Source: an uncultured Aquimarina sp. (lineage in GTDB: Bacteria; Bacteroidota; Bacteroidia; Flavobacteriales; Flavobacteriaceae). From it: a DNA stretch of 64,000 nucleotides. The notes beneath the pieces are model-generated. The model was not told where the DNA came from, searched no databases, and saw nothing but the letters and a program-made list of their open reading frames with translations. Numbering within the stretch: the first letter of the stretch is position 1; every line of letters begins with the position of its first letter. The DNA is taken from contig NZ_CANMED010000006.1 of assembly GCF_947496855.1 (NCBI RefSeq), forward strand, positions 1 to 64,000. Direction: 5' to 3'. Below, in pieces: positions 36,564 to 44,428 of the stretch. A program made the translations under genes and the position numbers.

Positions 36564-37424
36564 TTAATTAAATATTTCATTACAAGTAAAAGTTTCTTTG
36601 TATCGTACACCTTTTTCGGTTTGCTGTACAGTTATAATTTCATTATGTGCATCGTGCTCCATAAACAGATACCAATTATTTGTGGCCGCATTTTCCAAAA
36701 ATAATTTTTTTTCAGGTAATGTTAGTAATGGTCTGGTATCATAACCCATAACATATGGTAATGGGATGTGACCAGCTGTGGGCAAAAGGTCTGCCATAAA
36801 CACAATTGTTTTTTCTTTATATTTTATATGAGGGATCATTTGTTTTTCTGTATGACCATCTACAAATAGCACGCCAAATCCCAATTCAGTATTTTTCTGG
36901 AATGTTTCTTCTGTTCTGGAAATGAAGTTAAGATGTCCACTTTCGTGAATAGGAAGAATATTTTCTTTTAAGAAAGATGCTTTTTCTCTAGCATTTGGTT
37001 CTGTGGCCCATTTCCAATGATTTTTGTTACTCCAGATTTTAGCATTTTTAAACGCAAGCTCATATCCTGTTTTGTTGTTATTCCATTGTACAACACCTCC
37101 ACAATGATCAAAATGCAAATGGGTAATAAAAACATCTGTAACATCATCCCTATGAAATCCTTTCTCTTTTAGAGATCTATCTAAATTATCATCACCCCAA
37201 AGAGAATAATAACCAAAAAATTTGTCTGATTGTTTATTTCCCATTCCTGTGTCAATCAAAATCAAACGATCTCCATCTTCTATTAATAGACATCTGGCGG
37301 CAATATCGATCAGGTTATTGGCATCGGATGGATTTGTTTTATTCCATAAAACTTTAGGAACTACACCAAACATGGCACCCCCATCAAGTTTGAAGTTTCC
37401 TGCCTTTACTGCATGTAATTTCAT
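36564..37424 (-). CDS. MBL-fold metallo-hydrolase
   Basis: 286 residues. HLHFDH (102-107), His191 in FVDGHTEKQ, Asp211 in MADLLPTAGH and a late His (MEHDAH) form the two-metal site of the metallo-beta-lactamase fold. No signal peptide, so cytoplasmic. The family covers lactonases, esterases and hydrolases of thioesters; the substrate is not evident. Downstream, after 7 bases, comes the S8 peptidase gene. Confidence 0.88.
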   Translation of the reverse strand: MKLHAVKAGNFKLDGGAMFGVVPKVLWNKTNPSDANNLIDIAARCLLIEDGDRLILIDTGMGNKQSDKFFGYYSLWGDDNLDRSLKEKGFHRDDVTDVFITHLHFDHCGGVVQWNNNKTGYELAFKNAKIWSNKNHWKWATEPNAREKASFLKENILPIHESGHLNFISRTEETFQKNTELGFGVLFVDGHTEKQMIPHIKYKEKTIVFMADLLPTAGHIPLPYVMGYDTRPLLTLPEKKLFLENAATNNWYLFMEHDAHNEIITVQQTEKGVRYKETFTCNEIFN

Positions 37425-37556
37425 GTGTTAATAATATTGTTTTAGATGTCACCTGAAACTCTTCAATTAATTATTTTCGATGTAAATCGAAAATTTTCTA
37501 TTGGTTCGTTTCGAAATTGTTTAAAAATCTTTGCAAAATAGAAAAAATGTGAAGGA

Positions 37557-39815
37557 TCAGGATTTAATTTGTAGACTTTTTAACAATATTTCATCAAAAT
37601 CTATTTGTGATATAACTTTCTCTAATCGAATTCCATAATCTAATAGGGCTTTAATCTCTTTAACACTAGCAACACGTTCTTTTCGCATTAGTAAAAGCGT
37701 ATTACCATTAGATTCGATATGATAGTAGGGATTGCTTTCAAAAAAAAGTACTAATTCGTTAGTAAAGAACAGTTTAATTTTTTCGGTATGCTCTCCTAAA
37801 AGAAAAAAGCGTTTGGAAAAATCTGGGTGATCTTCTATTGAGATATCCTTAAATCCAGCAATTTTATACACAAATTCTATAAAACCTTCTCGATCCAAAG
37901 TAAATATCGGAATTTCTTTTTTGAGATGAATGGTCAAAATAGTTGTTCTACTATTTTTTCTGGCGATAAATTCACCTTCTGAAAATTCAACATCCGAAAT
38001 TTCTACTGAAGAATCATTATTAAATATGTTGTTGTAAATGTATTTTACTTTTTTGATTTTGAAAAACAGAAAATTATTTAGAGCGGTAGTGTCTTCTTGT
38101 TTTTTTGGACTGTAATTCCAGGAGAAATCATTGGCAACTTTTTGTAAGTCTTCTTGTCTTTTGGTAAGATTTGTACCAATTTTAAACTTTCTGGAAATAG
38201 ATACTAAACTCCTTACTGCAAGTGGGTGCTCTGAAGCAGTACCATGTTTATCAAGACCAGTAACTTCAAAAGAACCTCCTTTTCTCTGAAAGGTTTCTTG
38301 ATAACCAAAAAGACTTTCCTGTACGGTATAATCTACAAAATCACAATATGAAAAATCTACCACAACATCACTATCTTCTGGAATTGAATCTAAGTTTCTT
38401 TTTAATCTATAATAATTAAGAAAACTTGAAAAGTTCTTTACACCTACAAAATAAGTTCCATTAACCTCTTCTTTAAACATAAGAACGTTAGGTTTAAATA
38501 GATTTCTAGCAAAAAGCATAATGCTTTTATTGAGGATAAAATGGATTAGTAAAGTAGTAAAAATTCCAATAAAAATACCACTGATTAAGTTGGTAGTAAT
38601 TGTACCAATGATGGTAGCAGAAAAAATAACAAATTGTTCTTTACCAATTTTTGCTGCATCTTTTAGGTTTCTTGGTGCGGCTAGTTTATATCCAGTATAG
38701 ACTAAAATTGCGGCTAATGCAGTAAGTGGAATTCTACTTAATTGATCTTGAAACAATACGACAAATAATATTAAGAATACTGAGTGGAAAAAATTAGCAG
38801 ATCGATTACTACCTCCATTATTTACATTTACAGAACTCCTAGCAATAACGGTTACTACATTTAACCCCCCAATAAAACCACTGACAATAGAGGCTATTCC
38901 TAATGCTGTAAGGTCTTTATTCGCATTGGATCTTCTTTTATCTGGGTCGAGCTTGTCAACAGCCTTAATGCTTAGTAAAGATTCTATACTAGAAATTAAT
39001 GTAATTGCAACTACAACTCCAATAAATTTAAGTTGAAATATGGATGAAAAATCTGGAGAAGGAAAACTGGAAAACACCTTATTAGGAATTTGTACAAGAA
39101 GTGAATCGTCTATAGGATAGGTTTCAGACGAAAAAAACTCGTAGTAATAACTTAAACCAATTACCAATAAAACTATCCACATAGGTGCTGGAACCAACTG
39201 AAAGTATTTATTTCGAATTTTCCCATAAAAAACCATAATCAATAAACTAATAATTCCAACAGCCGCAGCAACTATAAGAGGATAAAATTCTGGAGAAAAT
39301 AATGAGACAATACTATTTGGAATATCTATAAGAAGAGAAATAGTATCCCCCTTTGCCCCAGTATTGGCCAACATTACATGAAATTGTTTTGCGAAAATAC
39401 TTATACCTATAGCTGCTAACATACCCTGAATAGCTGAAGAAGGAAAGAAATCACCTAATATTCCTAATCGTAATAATCCGATAAGAATCATTAAAACACC
39501 TGAACATATAATTGCGGCAAGTGTAAAAAGATATCCTTGGTATAAATCTCCATTGGCCAAAGTAGTTATTGCACCTAATAGAACAACTACCAATCCATTT
39601 CCCGGACCGGCTATTGTTACATTAGAACCACCAAAAACTGATACTATAACTCCTCCAACAATAGCGGCAATTATTCCTGATATTGGAGGCGCTTCTGATG
39701 CTAAAGCCAACCCCAGTCCAAGAGGCAGGGCAATCAAAGAAACCACAAAACCTGAAAAAATATTTTTTGGCAGGCTGGATAAAAACCCAGATGTATTGGT
39801 TTTAATGCTTTTCAT
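37557..39815 (-). CDS. SulP-family anion transporter with STAS domain and extra C-terminal domain
   Basis: 752 residues. The membrane domain (about 15-430) starts with the SulP signature (SGFVVSLIALPLGLGLALAS, then GSNVTIAGPGNGLVVVLLG). A STAS-like domain follows (about 455-530; VVVDFSYCDFVDYTVQE). The remaining 220 residues form a soluble region (for example FSKRFFLLGEHTEKIKLFFT ... LLLMRKERVASVKEIKALL) not part of the standard SulP layout. SulP proteins move sulfate, bicarbonate or other anions. The universal-stress gene ends exactly one base before this start, so the two are tightly coupled. Confidence 0.9.
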   Translation of the reverse strand: MKSIKTNTSGFLSSLPKNIFSGFVVSLIALPLGLGLALASEAPPISGIIAAIVGGVIVSVFGGSNVTIAGPGNGLVVVLLGAITTLANGDLYQGYLFTLAAIICSGVLMILIGLLRLGILGDFFPSSAIQGMLAAIGISIFAKQFHVMLANTGAKGDTISLLIDIPNSIVSLFSPEFYPLIVAAAVGIISLLIMVFYGKIRNKYFQLVPAPMWIVLLVIGLSYYYEFFSSETYPIDDSLLVQIPNKVFSSFPSPDFSSIFQLKFIGVVVAITLISSIESLLSIKAVDKLDPDKRRSNANKDLTALGIASIVSGFIGGLNVVTVIARSSVNVNNGGSNRSANFFHSVFLILFVVLFQDQLSRIPLTALAAILVYTGYKLAAPRNLKDAAKIGKEQFVIFSATIIGTITTNLISGIFIGIFTTLLIHFILNKSIMLFARNLFKPNVLMFKEEVNGTYFVGVKNFSSFLNYYRLKRNLDSIPEDSDVVVDFSYCDFVDYTVQESLFGYQETFQRKGGSFEVTGLDKHGTASEHPLAVRSLVSISRKFKIGTNLTKRQEDLQKVANDFSWNYSPKKQEDTTALNNFLFFKIKKVKYIYNNIFNNDSSVEISDVEFSEGEFIARKNSRTTILTIHLKKEIPIFTLDREGFIEFVYKIAGFKDISIEDHPDFSKRFFLLGEHTEKIKLFFTNELVLFFESNPYYHIESNGNTLLLMRKERVASVKEIKALLDYGIRLEKVISQIDFDEILLKSLQIKS

Positions 39816-40694
39816 TTATCTAATAATTAACACATCAGTTGGTAATTCGGTTAAAATATGCTCAAGGTCATGAGGAAAAATACGATCCCAGAATGTTGTT
39901 TTTCCTGGAGCATTCATTATCAGTAAATCTGCACCTTTAACACGAGCATAGTGACCTATAGAATATCCTCTTTTTCCAAATATAGGTTGAGTTTTGATGT
40001 GTATACCCGACTTAAATTCTTCAGGAACTTCATTCAGAATATCCTGAACTCTAAGATGCTCTTTTTTTGTTATTTGCTCTTTTCTTTTTATAGATTTTAA
40101 TAGTGACTTATCGTCTTCAACCACTACTTGTACTTCTTGCTGAGATATTTCTTCTACAACGGTTATTTGTTGTGCTCCAAGGTTCTGGGAAACCTCAAAA
40201 GCAGCAAGAATTGTTTGCTTCGTTTTATCATCCTTTAATCCATTAACAACTACATGATGACAAGGTCTAAGATCCTCAGAGGGTTTTATAAGTAATAACA
40301 CGGAACAATTTGCATTTCTGGTTATTTTTCTGGCAATAGATCCAATATAGAATTTTAGAAAATCTTCTCTTGGTGTTGCTCCAAGCATTATGAGATCTGC
40401 TTTGTTCTCATTAGCAGTTTTTATAATGACATCTACAGGATCTCCTTCACGCCAAATGATTTTTACTTTTTCTGTATCATCAGAAAAACCTGAAGTTAAC
40501 TCTTTAATAGCAATCTCTTTTTCCTTTGTCTTTGAACCTACATGGACAAGTATTAGTTTAGAATCGAAAAAATCTACCATTCTCATAGCTTCATATACAT
40601 TGTTCTTAAGGTTTGGAGAGAATGCCAATCCTATAAGTATAGTTTTAAATTTGTGATCTGATAATCCGCTCAAAATTGTATGATCTAAAAACAT
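39816..40694 (-). CDS. Universal stress protein with two Usp domains
   Basis: 292 residues with tandem Usp folds (about 12-140 and 155-292). The nucleotide-loop motif of the first domain is GATPREDFLKFYIGSIARKI (G-2x-G-9x-G-S type variant); the second ends HILTELPTDVLIIR. Usp proteins bind ATP or other ligands and modulate stress responses or transporters. Its stop abuts the SulP start, so it may regulate that transporter. Confidence 0.9.
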   Translation of the reverse strand: MFLDHTILSGLSDHKFKTILIGLAFSPNLKNNVYEAMRMVDFFDSKLILVHVGSKTKEKEIAIKELTSGFSDDTEKVKIIWREGDPVDVIIKTANENKADLIMLGATPREDFLKFYIGSIARKITRNANCSVLLLIKPSEDLRPCHHVVVNGLKDDKTKQTILAAFEVSQNLGAQQITVVEEISQQEVQVVVEDDKSLLKSIKRKEQITKKEHLRVQDILNEVPEEFKSGIHIKTQPIFGKRGYSIGHYARVKGADLLIMNAPGKTTFWDRIFPHDLEHILTELPTDVLIIR

Positions 40695-40803
40695 TAAGGT
40701 CAGAATATAGTGTTATTTTTTGGAAGTATAAAATCAATAAAGAGATACGTATTTCTAAAAAAATTCCGATATTTTGCTGCTCTTAGACAATTAAGCAAAG
40801 AAT

Positions 40804-42657
40804 ATGGTAGAATTAGCAGGTATTATAATTTTAGGAATTTTGGCCCAATGGGTCGCCTGGAAGTTTAAGATTCCAGCAATTTTACCTCTTATATTGATCG
40901 GACTCTTGGTAGGACCGATAGCAACATTATATACAGGGGATGGAACCAAATTAATACAACCTATTTATAACGGAAAAGAAGGTCTGTTTCCTGGTGAGAG
41001 TTTATTCTATTTTGTTTCCTTAGCGATTGGTATTATTCTGTTTGAAGGAGGATTAACACTAAGAAGGAACGAGATTCTTAATGTTGGACCAGTAATTCTT
41101 AAGCTAATTACGGTTGCTGTTTTGGTAACATTTTTTGGAGCTGGATTCGCTGCACATTTTATTTTCGAGCTTAGCTGGCCAATTTCATTTTTATTTTCCT
41201 CGCTTATTATTGTAACGGGCCCTACAGTGATTACGCCTATTTTGAGAAACATACCTTTAAAAAAGGACATTTCTGCAGTATTAAAATGGGAAGGAATTCT
41301 TATAGATCCAATAGGTGCTTTGGTTGCTGTTTTAGTTTTTGAGTTTATAAGTGTTGGAGAAGAACAGGCTTTTACTAAAACAGCGCTTATTGAATTCGGA
41401 AAAATAGTTTTATTTGGTTTTACATTTGGTTTCGCTTTTGCCCATGCGTTAGCGTTAGGAATTAAGAAACAAGTAATACCACATTATTTACTCAATGTTT
41501 TCACCTTAGCTACTGTTCTGGGTGTTTTCGTTTTGTCGGATGTTTTTGCCCATGAATCTGGTTTACTTTCTGTAGTCGTAATGGGTATGGTATTAGGTAA
41601 TATTAAGTTACCAAATATTGAAGAGCTATTGTATTTTAAAGAATCTTTGAGCGTTTTATTAATTTCTATTTTATTCATTCTTTTAGCGGCAAACATCAAT
41701 ATTGAAGATTTAAAATTAATTTATAATTGGAATGCTCTTTTACTTTTTGCATCTGTTGTTTTCTTTATTAGACCTTTAGGTGTTTTTCTAAGTTCTATTA
41801 ATTCAGGACTTAAATTATCAGAAAAACTTTTTATAAGCTGGGTTGGTCCTAGAGGTATTGTAGCAGCAGGTATTGCTTCTTTATTCGGATTAAAACTTGC
41901 CAAGAATGGAGAACCTGGAGCAGAATATATTACTCCATTAGTTTTTATGATAGTTTTAGGTACGGTACTACTAAATGCGACAACCGCAAGAATGTTCGCT
42001 AAAATAGTAGGAGTATTCCTAACAAAATCTGAAGGAATTCTTATAATTGGAGCCTCAAAGGTTTCTAGATTAATAGCTTCATATTTAAAAAGCAATCAGC
42101 GGCATGTAGTATTGGTTGATAGTAATCGTGATAATATTAAGAAAGCAAAAGCCTTAGGTTTAGAAGCTTTTGAAGGAAGTATATATAGTGATCAACTAAC
42201 AAACAACATAGAATTAAACGATATTGGTTTTTTAATGGCATTGACTGGTAATACCGATATAAATAAGTTTTCAATTAATAAATTTAAAAATCAGTTTGGA
42301 GAGAATGGCTCTTTTAGGTTGGTGAGTTCCGAAGAGATGAATGATCCCGATAATAATCCAAATGAGGGGTTGTTTTCTCATACGGATGATTATAGTAATT
42401 TAATGAATTTGGCGGAAAAATATCCAGGCATACAGGAGATTAAAATTAAAGATGCAAATCACTATAACTCTTTAATTAAGATTACAAAACAAGATAAAGA
42501 TATTATTCCTTTATTTATTAAAGATCCAGATAGAAATATTAGAATCATTTCTGCGTATAGCGAAAAAATGAAACAAATTAATAAGGATAGTTTTTTAGTA
42601 TATATTGGTAAGCCAATAGATGTTGAAGAGGTAGACAAGACAAACGATAAAAAGTAA
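40804..42657 (+). CDS. CPA-family Na+(K+)/H+ antiporter with TrkA-N-like domain
   Basis: 617 residues. About 12 membrane helices (to about 400) of the sodium/hydrogen exchanger fold; the second half has WVGPRGIVAAGIASLFG, as in NhaP/KefB relatives. After it comes a Rossmann-type domain (ILIIGASKVSRLIASYLKSNQRH, then VLVDSNRDNIKKAKALG) like TrkA-N/RCK regulatory domains, usually NAD(H)-binding. It should export cations in exchange for protons and be gated by nucleotide. Divergent from the Usp-SulP pair across a 109-base region. Confidence 0.9.
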   Translation: MVELAGIIILGILAQWVAWKFKIPAILPLILIGLLVGPIATLYTGDGTKLIQPIYNGKEGLFPGESLFYFVSLAIGIILFEGGLTLRRNEILNVGPVILKLITVAVLVTFFGAGFAAHFIFELSWPISFLFSSLIIVTGPTVITPILRNIPLKKDISAVLKWEGILIDPIGALVAVLVFEFISVGEEQAFTKTALIEFGKIVLFGFTFGFAFAHALALGIKKQVIPHYLLNVFTLATVLGVFVLSDVFAHESGLLSVVVMGMVLGNIKLPNIEELLYFKESLSVLLISILFILLAANINIEDLKLIYNWNALLLFASVVFFIRPLGVFLSSINSGLKLSEKLFISWVGPRGIVAAGIASLFGLKLAKNGEPGAEYITPLVFMIVLGTVLLNATTARMFAKIVGVFLTKSEGILIIGASKVSRLIASYLKSNQRHVVLVDSNRDNIKKAKALGLEAFEGSIYSDQLTNNIELNDIGFLMALTGNTDINKFSINKFKNQFGENGSFRLVSSEEMNDPDNNPNEGLFSHTDDYSNLMNLAEKYPGIQEIKIKDANHYNSLIKITKQDKDIIPLFIKDPDRNIRIISAYSEKMKQINKDSFLVYIGKPIDVEEVDKTNDKK

Positions 42658-42757
42658 GATTTTTTCGATGAAAAACACAAAATTAACAAAATTTTTTGTT
42701 AATTGTAAATAATCTTATATATTCGCTTCTTTAAAATTAAATTTTAAAACCCAAATT

Positions 42758-43045
42758 ATGAAAAAACTTATGTTTGTTGCTGTTTTCGGAATGGCTTTAG
42801 GATTAACTTCTTGTGGTGAGGATGATGTGGTAGATTTTGTATGTGATGCTGTAGTAGAAGAGCTTAGAGGAGATGTGGATGCTGCCTTTGCTGATTGGCA
42901 AGCTGAAGAAAACCCTGATACTTGTGCAGAATTAAGAGGTGCAATTGATGCTTTTAGAGCAAGTGACTGTGGATCAGCGGATGCGTATGCAGCACAAAGA
43001 GATGCTTTACCAGAAGATTGTTCAACTGCAGGGCAAGGAAACTAA
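42758..43045 (+). CDS. Small acidic Cys-rich lipoprotein, unknown
   Basis: 95 residues. MKKLMFVAVFGMALGLTSC gives a lipobox Cys19. The mature part is very acidic and has four further cysteines (VCDAVV, DTCAEL, SDCGSA, EDCSTA), possibly two disulfides. No family recognised. It is monocistronic, with a strong terminator between it and the convergent EEP hydrolase gene. Confidence 0.75.
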   Translation: MKKLMFVAVFGMALGLTSCGEDDVVDFVCDAVVEELRGDVDAAFADWQAEENPDTCAELRGAIDAFRASDCGSADAYAAQRDALPEDCSTAGQGN

Positions 43046-43066
43046 AAAAAGGTATTGAAATAAATT

Positions 43067-43096
43067 AAAAAAGGTGATCAAAACGATCACCTTTTT
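43067..43096. terminator. Bidirectional terminator
   Basis: AAAAAAGGTGATC pairs with GATCACCTTTTT around AAAAC. It lies between the convergent lipoprotein and EEP genes and overlaps the stop of the latter. Confidence 0.85.
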
Positions 43097-44150
43097 AATT
43101 TGCTTCTTTAATAAGATAAATGTAGACTGGGAAATGATCACTGTACCCTCCAGTATAGGCGCCGTTAGCAAAGCTTCTATAAGGATATCCCTTGTATCTT
43201 CCGCGTGGATTAGCGAGGTAATTTTTATTATAAACCCCAGCTTTATAATATTTATATGTGCTATAATCTTTATCAAGTAAACCTTTAGAAACAATAATCT
43301 GATCAAAAAGGTTCCAGCTATCTCTCCAGGCAAGAGAACCGATTCCTTTTTTAGACATATTATACATTGGATTGTATAATCCTTTTAATGTTACATCTTC
43401 CTTTTCTGATTTTGCTGCAAGTACTTTTTTCACACTATCATTATCAGGATCATCATTTAGGTCTCCCATTGTAATTACTTTTGCATAAGGATCTATATCA
43501 AAAAGGGAATCAATAATTTTTTTATTCAAAGCTGCCGCCTTTTCTCTCTTATAACGACTACGAGCTTCACCACCACTTCTTGATGGCCAATGATTTACAA
43601 TTACATGTATTAAATCTCCATCAAGATATCCACTGATTAATAATTGATCTCTGGTATAGACACGTTTTTTTTCATCACCGTTGTTATAAATTAATAGCTC
43701 ATGAACACTAGTGTTTACAGGTCTAAACAAGGATTTTTGATATAATAGTGCCACATCAATACCTCTTCTGTCAGGAGAATCGAATTGCACAATCCCATAA
43801 TCTTTTGGTAAAAGGACAGGTTCATTAGCTAGGTCTTCTAATACTTTTCTGTTTTCTATTTCTGCAACTCCAATAAGTGCCGGGGTGTTTTTTGTTACGT
43901 CAGAGCCGATTTCAGAAATAACCTTAGCCATGTTTTTAAGTTTGTCTTTGTATATCTCTTCTGTCCAGTGATCCTTGCCGTTTGGTGTTCGATCGTCATC
44001 ATAAGTAATAGGGTCATCTTCAGTATCAAAAAGGTTCTCAACATTATAAAAAGCAATGGTATTGATTTTATAAGTTTTCTTTTCTTGTGAGAAAATAATA
44101 GCTACAGGAAAACTGATCAAAACGAATAATACGGATTTATATCTCATCAT
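43095..44150 (-). CDS. Exported endonuclease/exonuclease/phosphatase (EEP) family hydrolase
   Basis: About 351 residues from the ATG at 44150 (MMRYKSVLFVLISFPVAIIFSQ, a signal peptide); earlier in-frame ATGs would add a non-signal stretch. EEP motifs: FYNVENLFD near the start, GVAEIENRKV (metal Glu), VNHWPSR (His), GDLNDDPDND (Asp/Asn) and YSDHFPVYI (catalytic Asp-His). EEP enzymes cleave phosphodiesters (DNase I-like nucleases) or phosphoesters. It is divergent from the TonB receptor gene and has a paralogue at 55-56 kb without a signal peptide. Confidence 0.88.
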   Translation of the reverse strand: MMRYKSVLFVLISFPVAIIFSQEKKTYKINTIAFYNVENLFDTEDDPITYDDDRTPNGKDHWTEEIYKDKLKNMAKVISEIGSDVTKNTPALIGVAEIENRKVLEDLANEPVLLPKDYGIVQFDSPDRRGIDVALLYQKSLFRPVNTSVHELLIYNNGDEKKRVYTRDQLLISGYLDGDLIHVIVNHWPSRSGGEARSRYKREKAAALNKKIIDSLFDIDPYAKVITMGDLNDDPDNDSVKKVLAAKSEKEDVTLKGLYNPMYNMSKKGIGSLAWRDSWNLFDQIIVSKGLLDKDYSTYKYYKAGVYNKNYLANPRGRYKGYPYRSFANGAYTGGYSDHFPVYIYLIKEAN

Positions 44151-44428
44151 TAAGGTGTTCATAAACTTCGAGCAAATTACACTTTTAAGAGATAAGCGAT
44201 TTAAAAAATTCAAAAAAAAGCTAATATGGAGGTAACATTTCTCTAATTCACAACACTTCTTAATATACTTAAATTTAAAACTAAACATTTCGAACTATAG
44301 ATGCAAAGTATACTAAGCTTCTTAAAAATGTAAAAAATTAGTTATAAAAAGCTGTACAGGTATGTCAATTCAGATTTTTCAGCAATTAGAAATATAGGAG
44401 TATAAAAAACTAACTAAAATAGCAATTA

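Noticed and set aside
43022..43333. 103-codon minus-strand ORF across the terminator
   Set aside because: Overlaps the EEP gene in another frame and crosses a strong hairpin.
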